Part shown: positions 23,500 through 36,900 of the stretch, piece after piece
Layout of the letters: the number at the start of each line of letters is the position of its first letter
Numbering within the stretch: the first letter of the stretch is position 1
Source: Tipula vernalis
Lineage: Eukaryota > Arthropoda > Insecta > Diptera > Tipulidae
Direction: 5' to 3'
Length of the DNA: 64,000 nt
Assembly: GCA_958295665.1 (NCBI GenBank)
Contig: OY282558.1
Span: 33,005,045-33,069,044, forward strand
Position numbers and translations under genes: made by a program
The notes under the pieces: model-generated
Databases searched by the model: none
The model's input: only the letters and a program-made list of their open reading frames with translations
What the model was told of the DNA's origin: nothing

Positions 23500-23990
23500 C
23501 TCTAGTATACTGTTGAAAATGCTTAAGAATTTAAATTATTCTGTTCAGAGTGCCTTTGTGCCGTTTGTTCAAATCAAAATATTATGTGAGTAATGTGAGA
23601 ATTGGCCGTTCTTTCTTTACTCAGTGATACATACAGTCTAGACGGGGCATATATTTCTTCGAAAAGTTCGACATTACCTCGGAAAACAGATCAACAAATG
23701 TATATTACGCAGTTTTGTTAAAATGACCCCCACGCAATAATTCAATCGATTCCAAATTTTTTTTGAACAGGTAGATGAAGAATTGTCAAATTTATCGTCA
23801 ATATAACACAAAAATAGTCTGTTTGGCATGACTGGAAGGACGGAAGGATGGACACGACATTTTTCTAATCGATGTTTTGGGGTCCTGATAACCTAATTCG
23901 TCGAGAAATGTGAAAACCTGGAATACATTTTTTTTCGCGATTACAATACTTACCCAATATTACTTCGTAATAGTGGGAAAAGTAAAAATG
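23500..23990. repeat. Probable transposon fragment with terminal-type hairpin
   Basis: The stretch ACTGGAAGGACGGAAGGATGGAC at 23830 is followed by a GC-richer part and then an imperfect hairpin CTTACCCAATATTAC-TTC-GTAATAGTGGGAAAAG at about 23949-23983. The layout is reminiscent of elements that end in a short hairpin, but no family can be named. Confidence 0.35.
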
Positions 23991-24469
23991 TAAATTTAAT
24001 AGTATTTTATACTAAATAAATTTATAAATAAAATAATTAATATAGTGTATTTAGTAGTGTTGATATGGTGCATAAGTGCAAGCTATAAATACGCTGAAAT
24101 TGATTTAAAGGTTGTAATCATCTATGTAGGGTTCACTTCAAAAATTACCTGGTTCAAGCTACAAAATAAGCTGTGCCTAATAAACGGTCGTTTAACCGCA
24201 AAATAGTCCTAGCTCCTCTCCTGTTTTAGATTAGAAAGTTGTACAGATATCCCCCCACTTAAACGGCCTCTATGCCATCCGATTTGCTTGAACCCTTAAA
24301 TAAACTATTGTCGTGGTGCCGATCCATTGGAACAGTATATATTGTCACTAATACAATCACCAGTTGATAATTTTTACTCCCATAGTATGCAATTGCTTGT
24401 GCTTTCCACAGAGATAATTTTCGAAGGTTTTCGAATATCAGAGCCTTCTAGAGTATGAAATCATCCGTC

Positions 24470-25480
24470 ATAATTTTTTAGAAGCTTTTTAGTGGTATAA
24501 CTTTTTATTGTTCGCCATAGGAATCCTTAGTACAGCTTCAAGTTTTTCAATGAAAAAAGTAAAAATATTATAAAATGTTCAAATAAAAGATTTCTACATA
24601 TCTTTAACAAGAAAGTTACACAAATAAATATTAATTGCAGAAATATTAAAATAAAATTATGTCTAAAATATATTTTTTGAACATTCATTTTGAAAAATAC
24701 ATCAAAGGTGGCTCTAACGAACTAGAATAATACTTGCTAAATTTATCTTTAGTTTTACTAGTGTACGACAGATGTCTAAGTTGTTTACAGAAAAATTAAA
24801 AAAAAATTGTTAATCACAAAATTATCACACGTTCTTAATTTTGTGAATTTGTTTACAATTTTTGAACTTGAAATTTCCCCTGGTGGTAATTTTTGGTCCG
24901 ATTATACAAAATTTGTTCTGCCACCATTGCTAACAATGTAATGTCTATTGACTTAGTGACCGCACGCTTCGTAGTAAGCTTTTATTTTAATTTGACCAGA
25001 ATGCTATTATGAATTTTTTTTTTAAATTTTGGTTTAAATAAATTAATTATTTTCCTTCAATTTTCTCATAGTATGTTGAAATTCAAACATTTATGGATAT
25101 ACCTCAGAGATCATAATTAAGAATTTACAGCGTTTCCATTTAAAAATTTGTTCTAGGAAAAAATGTGATTTCCCATATGTTTGCCATTTTTACTAGAACC
25201 ATCTTCCCGATTTTCCAGCAATAATCAAAAGAAAATAAGAGAAATTAAGTTAAAAAACATTCTACAACAATAACTTATAATGTATTAAAAAGAGAAAATT
25301 CAATTTAATGACGTAATCATTTATCCACATCTTCACAAAGGCAACACTTCTCCGCTCAACAATCGAAATTTAAATAAACAAAAAGAGCCAAATCAAAACA
25401 ATCTATCATGCTTCCCAAATTCAAAATAACAATAGAAAGATATTCGAATTAAAATTTGAATGGAAGCAATGATGGGACAT
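24470..25480 (-). repeat. Unnamed dispersed repeat, longest copy in the window
   Basis: Read on the minus strand, its first part (25480-25200) aligns with 60450-60720 and its last part (25030-24470) with 18900-19560, so all three are fragments of one element family. Diagnostic words are CGATTGTTGAGCGGAGA and TTGATTATTGCTGGAAAAT (shared with copy 60450) and AGTTATACCACTAAAA (shared with copy 19535). No convincing open frame; it is probably non-autonomous. Confidence 0.8.
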
Positions 25481-25550
25481 ACTCGAAAAATAATTCAGTA
25501 ACTTTTATGGTAATTTCGCAACAGAAGAACTTGACGGAAATAAACTTCTA

Positions 25551-26040
25551 TTATCTGATATCAAGAAAATAACTAAAAAATAACAGATGCTTAGATTTGG
25601 TATATGCCACCATCACTTGAGATTTCTCCACATTAAACCTCATGAGGTTTAAAGTAGACCAGTCACAAAAGGCGTTCAAGTCATTTTGGAATAGATTTCG
25701 ATCCAATTCGGAAGATGTATTACAAAATATTTTCATATCATCAGCAAATAATAGACATTCTGCAAACACGAACGATTTAATAACGTGGTTAATACATAAC
25801 CAAAATAGCAAAGGCCCTAAATGACTGCTTTGAGGTACGCCTGAAAAAACCGTGAAGCATTCGATAAGTAAGATTTTAGCCAATTTAACGGTAAAATGTC
25901 GCAGTTAAATTTACTAAACTTATCCAACAAAAGTTCCTGATTCAGTCAGTCGAAAGCTTTGGCAAAAGCAATATAGACTACATCGACCTGAGTTTTATTG
26001 ATTGAGTAATTATCGGCTAATAATGTATTCGGTCTTATGT
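25551..26040 (-). pseudogene. Non-LTR (jockey-like) reverse transcriptase fragment with FADD motif
   Basis: On the minus strand, from 26040: INKTQVDVVYIAFAKAFD (motif A region), then LLLDKFSKFNCDI, LNWLKSYLS, then PQSSHLGPLLFWLCINHVI (block B 'VPQGS.LGPLLF'), then CLLFADDMKIFCNTSS (catalytic FADD, motif C) and LNAFCDWSTLNLMRFNVEKSQ. Block order and spacing are those of arthropod jockey/I-type elements. PQSS for PQGS, in-frame stops and a frameshift between motif A and block B show it is dead. Endonuclease and 3' tail are absent. Confidence 0.85.
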
Positions 26041-26108
26041 TTATTTGTATTTAGAGCTAATTATAAAAAAAAAATTAAAACCACAACATCTAAATTAGCC
26101 TGAAGTTA

Positions 26109-26744
26109 CACTCCTGGACAAAATTAACGCATATTTTTTTTTTTTTTGTAATAAAAAAAAAATCCTGCTGGCAAATTTTAATACTACTAGTGTCAAATGA
26201 TGGCACATTTATATTTTTGTCAGAAACCACCTTGAATAAAGTCTACTTCAAGTCAATCAATCAAAATTTTCAAAAATGCTTAATCAAGAGTGGTTTTGTT
26301 CCATTGCATATCAATTATTTGTAAATGCAGTACCATTAGTTCTTGTAAATGTGTTCTAAAGCAAACACCTAAAATAAAACCCATTGTAATGTGGCACCCT
26401 TTCGTGAGCTGGAGGCGGTTAAAGTCGTCATGTTGTATCAGGAAGATTATACTCAAGTACAAATCGCACGAAAATTAGGGGTGCACCAGTCTTCGGTTTT
26501 ACGAATACTTAAGCGATATCGTGAGACCGGAGAGCATAGAAAAAAGCCCGGACAAGGACGTAAAAGGTGAACAACCGAGCATGACGACCAATTTTTAAAA
26601 ATTAATTCGTTACGTGATCGAAAGCGTACTTCTACTCAACTAAAAAATGAGTTACTTGTGCCTCTTTTGAGAAAAATATCAATTTGGGATCATTTGATAT
26701 CAATTCCACTGAAATTGACCAGCGTTAATTTTTGTCCAGGAGTG
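26109..26744 (+). mobile_element. Internally deleted Tc1-like transposon
   Basis: The terminal inverted repeats are CACTCCTGGACAAAATTAAC (26109 on) and the inverse at the right end, CACTCCTGGACAAAAATTAAC (26744 back), continuing as GC. They are about 22 bp with one extra A. TA dinucleotides flank both ends (26107-26108 and 26745-26746), the Tc1/mariner target duplication. At 636 bp it keeps the transposase N-terminus and both ends but lacks the catalytic region. Confidence 0.93.
26400..26680 (+). pseudogene. Tc1-like transposase, DNA-binding N-terminal fragment
   Basis: The frame reads ELEAVKVVMLYQEDYTQVQI, ARKLGVHQSSVLRILKRYRE, TGEHRKKPGQGRKR, stop, then DDQFLKINSLRDRKRTSTQL. This is the paired-like bipartite helix-turn-helix of Tc1 transposases (first helix-turn-helix VHQSSVLRIL, GRKR hinge like an AT-hook, start of the second). 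All three catalytic acidic residues are missing with the deletion. An in-frame TGA follows the GRKR hinge. Confidence 0.85.
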
Positions 26745-26746
26745 TA

Positions 26747-29700
26747 TCTTTTTTGTTCATAAATAGGTGGATAAGTTTAATGGTCGAAAGATAGCCTGAA
26801 GTTATTCAGGATCTATTTCCGAAAACTTAATATTGATTGTTAAGGGTTGGTTCATGTTTTCAAAATTTTTTTCAATTCCTCCTAGATAGGTATTTACCAA
26901 GGGCTTAATTGGAAACAATTGCAACAGTGGCCACATCTAATTTGGTTTATTATGATGGGTATAGACATTTTTGTTTGTTTGGCTTGGCCGAACGTTGTTA
27001 AGGGTGTTTTGGCAAATACAGTTTTGAACAAAAGAGAAAAATCCTAATTACCTTGCTTGTTGAAGGAAAATTAAATTTTAACATAATATGTGAACGTACA
27101 TTTTTTTGTAAACAAAATAATTAAAACAAGCTTCAATGTGAAATTGAGACTACTTGATTTGAATTTTGAATATAATTGAACAAGTAGCTTGTTTTAAATA
27201 CGAGAAGGATGGAAGGAAGGATTTAGTTTAGTATAAGGTGACCATTTTATTTTTGAACAATTTCAAGGATGTCGATTTCTAAATTCTGTATATACATACA
27301 CACATTATAGAGGTTATTTGAGAAATGTGGCAATCGAATGATTTTATTTTTATATGAGTCACACGTAACATTCTTCATTTTAATAAATACACCGTAAACA
27401 CGTTCATTAATTTAAAGTTTGTTTTTAAAATAATGAATGTAAAATACGAGTATACTCGCATATAAGATGAAACGATATTTTAAAATGTCACAGTTCAGCA
27501 TTCATTTCTATTGTTGTGACAAAATGATAAAATTGAATAATAAATTAAATGAGTAAAAAAAAAAAAAAATAATAATAATAATAAAATTACCAGACAGCTT
27601 GACTCCGCACAACTTAAAAATAATAAAATAATGGCAAAATATTTACATAGAGCTCTTAGTAGTAGTAGTATTTATAGAGTTAAATAAATATAATTTTATA
27701 TAAACAATGTATCTTGCTGTAAGATTCGAAGCAAATTACGCAGTATTGGCGAATCACGTTTTCTGTCCATTTTTATTTTTATGGAACCGGATCCTTCAGA
27801 ACAAGCATCTGCATTGTAAATCGTTATAAATTTCTTACAAAAAAAAAGAAAATAAAACTAAATAAAGTTTCGTGAACGCTTAGTGATTCATTCAATTATC
27901 TTCAATTATAACAGAAGTGACAAATATTTTATAAATTAAAAACAATTATTACATAAGCAAATTGACTGCATCGCGACTTCTTGTGTACATATACAAATAC
28001 AAAATGACCACGCGCGGCTTATACATAGAATAATCCTAGAAAAAAACTAACATTTTCAGGATAACATTTAAAAACATGCCAATTTATTTATTTGTTTGTA
28101 AACTATATTTTTCTCTATAACTTTTACAATATGAATAATATATTAGCAAGAAAAAATACCAGTTATTTTTGACTCAATTAATCGACAACATGTATGTATA
28201 GTATGTATAAAAAATACAAGATCATGATAAAACATCCACTTGTTTCAAGAATTTAACGTAAATAAAAAGTTCTGCGCAAAAGAAAATGTGCAATTGATTC
28301 TGCGTTGAATTCTCTTCGAACAGATTATATTCTAAAAAAAAAAAAAAAAAAAAATTATTCCAAGTAAAGGTTCATCGTCCATTCAGGCATTAAAATCTTG
28401 TTTAAATAACTTATTATTATTATTATTTTTATATAGAATATCGATGAAAATTTGCTTGGCCCTAATATAATTTGCAATAAGTTGAACTATGTTGGTTGAT
28501 TTGCAAAATTGTTTTCATTCAACATACTCGTGTACATACATATATACATACATATTAACCTTGTTTCATTAAACATTTATAATATGAAAATTTAAAATTT
28601 ATTACAGTTTGTTGTGTGTATGATTGTTAAAAAGCGTAACAAGTAGTTGTAATACAATATAAAGAATGTCTATTTTATGTGTGCACATGGATTTTCCAAG
28701 AGTCTCTAAATTGAAACTAATTAAAATGATAAGTTAAATTCAAACATTAGATAATAAAATGTATACACTTTAAAACCTTTCAATTATTTCTGAGGTCTGT
28801 TTGTCTGGAATTCTTTAAATAAATACATGCATGTGTGTGTATGTTTGTAATATAGGCATACATATAAAAAAAATATTCGTATATATTCATCCATTTAATA
28901 AAAGTAATAGTGATAATGAATTTTTAAAAGCCGTTTTATTCATTTTGCAAATTTTAATTAAATTTTCACAATCTATCTAATTAACATACGACCTTAATTG
29001 AATTTTTTTTTGTGTTCAAGTAACAAAACTTCTCATTTAAATTTTTCAATCTTCATTCCTTCATCATATCACAACAATGTATGGTTTGTTAGTCTTAATA
29101 TTTTTATTTTTTTTTTTTTTACTCAGTTTTTGTATTGTTTTGACTTAATTAACTTAAATCAAATTCTGAATAAATTAATTTTGTGATGAACATATTCACG
29201 AGGTGAGATCATTAGTTTATTAAGATAAACGAAAATCTATATAGAGCCATTTAAAATTTTCAAACTTGGATAGACGTTATGATTAATATCAAAATATTGT
29301 CACTGTGCGTGACATTATGTGAACAAATAATATTAATACCTAGGTAACATCATAAAAGGACGCGATAATAAACATACCAAGAAATTGGGGTTGTATTTAA
29401 CTGCACATCCTTTAAAAATTTATCAATGAATTTTAGTTTTAACGTAATACATCTGTTTTTAATTGTAACAATAAACTGTGCCCATAACAAAAACTAGCAA
29501 TTAAAGTATTAAATATTCTGGAAATTTCAGCGCGAATATTAAATAATAATATGGGTAAGTATAATAAAAATTAAGGATTTTTATTTTACAAACAAAAATA
29601 TTAAGCCCATTTTTTGACATCAATTTTTATGAATGAAAATATCCTTTTTGAGAATATACCTTTTAACGAGTATCAAGTTTTATTGGATGTTTCCTAAAAA

Positions 29701-31260
29701 TGTCCCCGGTGTGGTTTAATTTTTATAGTATTAACAGGTTGACTGCCGCGTAGTTATATGTAAACGTATAAATACGAGACATAATGACGCGCTGAAAGAT
29801 CGATTCGGCAGTTTACGATATTTTATGCAGTTTTAGTTTAAACAAGCAACTATTTGACATATATTTTGTTAATATTCATATTCATGCCTCAATGAGCGAA
29901 TTGAAAATTAATTGGTATTGGGTACACTGGATGAAAACTTGTTTGTGTGTAAACAATAATTAATTGCGTTTATATGTTCAACTCATTTTTTGTGTTTATC
30001 AAATTTTTTATTTTCAATTTTATTTTTTTTTTAAATTAAAATAATAACCAATATTTTGCAGCACAATTATAAACTGTTACAAAATAATTTTTTTTGTTTT
30101 TGCTTTTACCATCCTCATATCATCATTGCTTGTTGTTATTTATAAAGCTTTAAGAGAAAAGTAAAATACACTTAAGATCATGCACAAACACATTTTTAAG
30201 ATAAAGTGAATGATACAACCAGTTTGGTAACATTCTTTTCCATGACGTCGATAGAAAAATGTCAACCTCTCAAAAATAAAATAAAAACAACAAAATAAAC
30301 TTTTTTTATTTTTTATTAAATATAATTTAATATAAAAATTAATAATTTTTATTTGTGATAGTTGATAGTCGATTACCAAGTTTATATAATATTCATATAT
30401 GTATAATCTGTATGTACCTCTATACATATACATACATACATACGTATGATTGAAGTATAATAGACAATTTTTTTTTTTTTTTTTTTCTTAAAAGAAACTA
30501 TCGCGATTCAAGATCTAATTTACATTATTGGGAAACAATGTGCATTTCATAATAAATTTATTTATGTACTGTTAATTTACTGTACAAGGTAAATAATAAA
30601 TAAAATCTTCTAAACAAATTTTTCCCTAAGCCAAAATTAGGAAAAACCCACTAATTTTCTTAAACAAATATCTGTACGAGCTTACACCGTTACAATTTAG
30701 CACATGTAACATACTATTGCGGCAATACCAGATGACTTACACTTCATAATAATACAATCGTTAAAATCCCAAATGACATGCTTGTTACAAAATTTTTGTG
30801 TTTTTTTGTGAAATTAAAGAAGTCGTGGTGAAATTTATTTTTATTTTGTATAATTAAGCAAGATGTGTCTCGCTTTATTTGTATTATGGACCGAACAGAA
30901 AAATATCACATTGGATACAAGCCGGATTGGATCCCTAAACTAAATTAGACGTTGAACTGTTTGATACATTTTTATAAAGGTATATGACACCTCAAATTTT
31001 AATTAGAAATTTTAATGGTTGTGAAGTTGTTATATTTAACAAAATGTTGAACTTTTAATTGTCACCGGAAGGTATCGGTTACTGATTTCGGTCGGGAACG
31101 AAAATGATGTTCTTGTTCAAATTTTTGATTTTTCTAATATTAGGCTACATTTGGCCAATTTAAATAATGTTAAATTTGACAAAAAAATCGGTATTTAATG
31201 TTTTTGAAATGTTGAAAGAAATCGTTTCGTGGTATTTGAAATACAATTTATATCCAGAGT
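26747..31260. other. Mostly non-coding, no complete gene recognised
   Basis: AT-rich, with poly(A)/poly(T) tracts, TACATA-rich microsatellite runs (about 28530-28560, 30420-30445) and a TTAACAGGTTGACTGCCGCG word at 29752 that resembles an end of a TTAA-targeting element without a visible partner. One possible small exon at 27696-27833 is listed separately. Confidence 0.4.
27696..27833 (-). CDS. Possible terminal coding exon, unidentified
   Basis: After an acceptor-like T-tract ending TGTAAG (27834-27839) a phase-0 frame of 45 codons reads KFITIYNADACSEGSGSIKI, then KMDRKRDSPILRNLLRILQQ, ends DTLFI and stops with TAA. The composition and higher GC than its flanks look coding. I do not recognise the product and no partner exon was found on the minus strand. 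It may be a relic or a chance frame. Confidence 0.2.
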   Translation of the reverse strand, partial: KFITIYNADACSEGSGSIKIKMDRKRDSPILRNLLRILQQDTLFI

Positions 31261-33695
31261 TTAGTAAGAGACTGTGATCAAATGTCAGTTAAATTTCAGA
31301 GTCTCCTATTTTTACATTTCTGTTATTTACCACATTAACTTTAAACTCCATGAATAATGACAAATAGTGTGTGATTGTGGTACTTTGAATGAGAAGAATC
31401 TAAATTACGAATGATCTAGATATTTCTCGATCTCAAAGATTCTCGAATAATTTAGAAAATACAACTGGGACTGCTCGAACTACTTTTTATTTAAGTAGTA
31501 CTTTTTATTACTCTCAACCGAACCAGCAGAGCACGATTACACTTTCAAGTCTCCCTCTTGACTTGATTCAGAATACCTTGGGATGTTTCGCCTGGTTGTG
31601 AATACTAACGAAGGGCAACAGACGTACATTCTCAACAATTGGTAAACAATTGCGTCTAAAATCCTCTTTGCGTTTTAAGAAATCCGATGCAAAAGTATTT
31701 GTGATAGGAAAAATTTGCGCTCCCATTTCTGTTTACTGGTTAAAATTAACAAACATTACTTTTTAATAATTTCCTAATTTTTTAATTTAAACCAGTTCCA
31801 TCTTAATAAAAATAAACTAAGTTGTGGTACAGATTTGTGGTACAGATTTTTGTTTCATAAGTATTTGTGATTTGCTGAAAAATTTAAAAATAATTAGTAC
31901 CATCGAACAATTTTATTACATCTCTGTGATTACTCACTAGTGATCCATATTGTTTTGTTAGTACATACACTAAAATATAATTTTTTGTTTTCAGAGCTTA
32001 AATTAAACCACATCAAGTTTACATGGGAGCTTTGTACTAGCTAAAGTGATTAATTATTTCGTAACAATGATTCTTCTTCTGTATGGAGGAATTATTGCTC
32101 AAAAGAGAAATTTGAGAACGACGTACTATTAGAGTCTCCTTAGTATCTCTTGGGGGAAAAAAATCAATGGCTCAATTGGCTGTTTTATTGTAGATGCCAA
32201 TCATTACTTAGTTATAGAAAAAAGGTTGAATAAAGTTAGTGTTTTTTATCAGCAAGACCAAAAATTCCAATTTTTTCATACTAATAAAACAGTTTGAAGT
32301 TAGATTCCAGAGATCATATCAAACGTTTTTATGGACCACTGGCGCAATTCAATAGAAAAGTAACAAAAAAATAGAAGTGGCTAACTCAGTATTTAATTGG
32401 TCAAAAATAATTTTCAATTCAAATTGATTTAATAACTATTTTTAAATTTTTCGGCAAATCACGTTCGTCAGCAAGACGAACATTTTTATATTAAATTTAT
32501 ATAAAATTAAACGTTATTTAAACCTGATTTATATAAAAATAACGAAATTACTTAAAACTATTTTTTTTAATTTTATTACCAATAAACATAAATGGATCAC
32601 AAATACTTTTGCATTGGTTCGTTTAAAACGGAAAGTAGATTTTGAAATCGTTTTTGTTTTAAATATTTAAACTTAGAAGCGTATCTATTGAGATTTCAAC
32701 GTCAGCATTGCGTACAAATATCGATAGAAGGTACTGTAGTCACTAGTATGTTTGAAATTGTCCAAGGCAGTCACGTCATGAGGAAGATGATTCTTTATTT
32801 GGCAGAAAATCGGCTAATTTTCTTTGCAATAACGTTCAGAAATATGATCGCATTTCGGCTGGTTGGAAACAATGAAAATTTACCTTCTTAAAAAGTGTTG
32901 AAAGTCTTGTTTTGCTTTTTATTTCAGTTGAGGTATTAAAAAAATATCAAACATGTATTACAAAAAAAGTGTCAAGCGGATTTTTTTGTTTTTGGTCAAC
33001 ATCGACTCCAAATTACACAAAAGGACGTCGTAAAGTGGAAATTTAATTGTACCCGAACCTTTCAATAAAAGTTGGTTAAAGCCCACCGGGCAAATAATCT
33101 TTAAAAATTTTCACTTCTAAGTCTAACATCATGTGAAGTGATCAATAAGTTGTGAAATAATCTCCGACAAATTTTCCGAATGATTGGCGACCATATGGAC
33201 AAGCCCAATTTAAAGTCATATGATTGTATTACCTAGCCAAAATTAATCGAACGTCAAATAATTTCGAAAAACTGGAATAATGTGTAATACCATGCAAGCC
33301 AACTTTAAAATTCCAAACAAATTAAAAAATATAAAACATCATGAGTAATCTTAGAACCTCGAAAGACATCTAGAATTTATTATTATTACTATATACTCTC
33401 TAGGCAAATATTTAACATTTTGAAGAAATAATTAGAAATTTAAATAGAAGTATATTGTCTTGCTAATTGATAACTTTTGTTCGATGGCATTTTAAATTAA
33501 AAAAATTTTACTTCAAAAAGTTAATAAGTTCGCCTGCTTTGGATTTGTAGAAGTCCATTTTGAAGTCTCCCTTAGGAACCATCAGCATTAAGCGGAAGGA
33601 TGAGCACAATAAATAAGACTCGTTGTCAGCATATGGAAGCAAAACGAAATTTAAATAGAACAAGATAGTGGTTTTGTTGATTTTCTTTGCTCCAC
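31261..33695. other. No gene recognised; repeat fragments
   Basis: It contains fragments similar to the TCGAATAA-word repeat at about 31400-31460 and 33240-33370. A short duplication TGTGGTACAGATT occurs twice at about 31822-31850. No coding pattern. Confidence 0.4.
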
Positions 33696-33699
33696 ATTT

Positions 33700-33957
33700 C
33701 GCGACCTCAGAATAACAAGGTTCTATCTGAAATTTCAATTTTTTGGAAGTAATTTTCGATTTTCGCATTTTTCGTGATCGTAGAATTAAAAAATGTCTTT
33801 GTAATTTAATTTAATCTAGAGATTATGTTCTAAACTAAAAGATTCAATGAATTTACAATGACATTTACGAATTTAAAGCCACGTAAAATGCAAAATTCGA
33901 TACTAACTTCAAAAAAATGAAAATGTCAGATAGAACCTTGTTATTCTGAGGTCGCGA
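33700..33957. mobile_element. Fold-back (MITE-like) element, arms of about 77 bp
   Basis: Left arm 33700-33776 and right arm 33880-33957 are inverted copies: GCGACCTCAGAATAACAAGG followed by TTCTATCTGA is exact in both, and the inner part (AATTTTCGATTTTCGCATTTT vs AGTATCGAATTTTGCATTTT) is similar but diverged. The loop is about 100 bp. It has no coding capacity and target duplications are not clear. Confidence 0.88.
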
Positions 33958-36900
33958 TTTTTATTTATATCTTGTACAGATGGATCTCTTTATAAAAATT
34001 TAAACATTGAAAATGCTTAAGCCAAAAAGAGGCAACGTTTTTTTTAAATTTTTTACTTTTTAGCAAAATCGTATAGAAGATTTTTGACAGCGATTTTAAT
34101 ATAACCTACTAAGATCTAAAAATTATTCCTTGATGGTTGCTTTGAATTTTTGTCACAACTAATAAAAATAGCTTAATATAACTTAATCGCATACCTTCAG
34201 CTGCTTCTTTTTCACTTCACTATAAAATTATCATGGCGCATAAAATAATATGAGTGTGCGTGAAAAGTTTCTCGTCTTACTCTACTTCTTTTTATACATT
34301 AAATCATACATATTCTGTACTCGTCTTTCTCTTCCTCTTCTCTTTTTATAAAATCGAAAACATCTGAACTGTGATTGCGTTCATAATTTAATATATTCTT
34401 TGATACTTTTAGACATTGGCAGTTTCTTTCTGGTTTTGTTTCTTTTTCCTTTTTTTTTTTACTGATATTTGAAAAATTCTTCATTAGTCATACATATTTT
34501 GTTTTGACAGTCTAGTATGTAGTGGCGGGTTAGGGAAAATCCGGGGGCTAGAAAGGTCTATATAAAGCAATAGGAGAATCCAGGTACTATCCAAAATAAA
34601 ATAGTTTATGAGAAATTTATCAGGTTTGATTTAAAATTTAAAAAAGTAGATCACAGCAAATAAAATACTCTCTGAGAAAGGTAACTTTTCGGACACAAAC
34701 AATCGAATAAAAACGTTATTCTTTTCAAAACGCACGTATGTATTTGTTTTGTTTCGGTTTGTAAAAAAAACGGTTTGCTGAAAAAAGTCAGCCTCCTCTT
34801 TTGGGATTTTAGTAGATAACTTTGACGATAGAAATCACAAAAGAACTGATGTTTTTGATATAAATAACTTAAAATGTAACAATTATGTGACAACTTTACA
34901 CAATCTTGTGATTTGCGCAAATTTTCATCAATTTGTAAACAAATATACGAGTAAAATAAGAATAAACCATAAAAAACTGAATTTGTGACTTCAACTGAAA
35001 TTGTCACAATAATCTCAACATTCTTATAATTTCTTTAAAATATGTATACATTAAATAAAAGTTAGGTACGTCAAATTCGCTATCCCCAAACTTATTTGAT
35101 TAACTTTACTGCCTCCGTTTTCAATGGGTCCCAGAAAAATTTGTCCTGTCATCATTGCTTTTTATTTGGTATTATCTAAGAATATCGACAAATTAGTATT
35201 TCCATTTCCATAAATGTCTCACTTTAAGAATTTTACAACAACACTACCCTTATATTTTCATTCCGATGTGGTTCGTTTTAAATCAATGTTTGTTGGTATA
35301 AAATTATTCTAGCAATTTTGAAATTATTTTTTGCTTCATTTTTGTTGCTAATTGATAACAGTAAAAAAAAATTCTTTGTTCTAATTTTGAGCAAAATTTT
35401 CATTTCTATTTCTATTCCTGTTCCTATTTCAGTTGCCAGTCAGTTTGATGCCGTTTCTAAATTTGCCTAAAACTTGAATGTTTCACCACCGATCTGATGT
35501 GCCAGAATGGTATTTTTAACGTTTTCAAAATCTACTGGAGGAATATTACATTTGCTGGAATCATGTCGGGCAAAACTGTCTCCCAACCAACATGCGTTTT
35601 GTTTTTAACTTATAAATAATTAATGGCAAAAAACAATTCCGTATAGAAAAACACTATCTTGGGGATCTAATTATCAAAACTGGCCATATCGACTTTGTAT
35701 CAAAAATAGGGTTTATTTTCAAAACTCGCTATAACAATCTTTAGCATTTGGTTGGAAAGTTTAATATTAATTCATCAGTAGTTTTTAGTGATCTTAATAA
35801 AGTTTGAAACATACAATCCCATATTACCAGGATTCTAAACTAAACATATTTGCGTGTTTCAAGTGATTTCAAATGAGCTCAAATTTTTGTCACAAGGTGA
35901 CAAACTAACAACAGAACTAACACAACAGATCACAATACTCCCAGGAAACACTTTAATTTTATTCATGGAAAAAGTGGTTTAACAGTTAACGAAAAAGTTA
36001 AAATGGTTCAAGTAATTACTGGTGGCTGTATGGGAAACCAGAATAAAATTTCAGCGCTAATTTCCGAGTACTATTATGTTTCTTACAAATTATAAGGTAA
36101 GTGACCGTGATAAAGCTCGGCCAATTTGAAACTGACACTTTTGTAAGAATGAGTATGGATAACGTTATCCTTAACTACCAATTAAGCCGATTTAAGCCAA
36201 ATTAATTTATTCAGATGTAAAATTTTAAAATAGAAGTTTTTCGCAATTTGCTTAAAATGAAGAAAAAGTTGAATGGCCAGTTCCTCATCTATAAAAATAA
36301 AAATAAAACTAGCTAATAGAAAAAGTGTCGCATTTTTTTCACCGTGCAAAACTGAAAAAGTGTATATCAAGGGATGGTTGTAATATACAACTAGAATTTT
36401 TTTAGGTAAATTAAAACCGGTATAAAATTTGTTTCTGCAAGAAATTTATGGGCCCACATAAAATTCATGGGCCCTATATGCATGTGTCTAACTTAGCTAG
36501 GCGTTAATGCGCCTCTGTTAGTACGCCCAAACTTAATGGTAAACTTGGTAAATTTATTATTTAAGCAATTTTTCAGTGTACAATATAAATTAAACAGCGT
36601 ACTTCTTACTATATACAAAAATAATGACAGAACTTTTAAAAAGAATTAAAAAATACAATATCATCCACTGAATCTTATCAACATTATTATAGTCGTGACA
36701 AGAATTATCAAAAACAGAAAAAAACTTGATTACTAGACATACCAATAACGAAAATTCATTCAAAGAATTTATCAATGGATTGCTTCTTCTTGAGTTTAAG
36801 ACGAAAAAAAAATTGAAAACAACAATTGTTATTATTTTTTTATTCGTATTTCTTCTTGATCGATTGATGACCATTGTCACATTATATGATGAATAAAAGA

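Noticed and set aside
29752..29775. TTAACAGGTTGACTGCCGCG as a piggyBac-type end
   Set aside because: No inverted partner or second TTAA in a matching context nearby.
34533..34542. GGGAAAATCC, a Dorsal/NF-kB-type site upstream of dpp
   Set aside because: A single 10-bp match in 40 kb of AT-rich DNA is expected by chance; no neighbouring cluster was seen.
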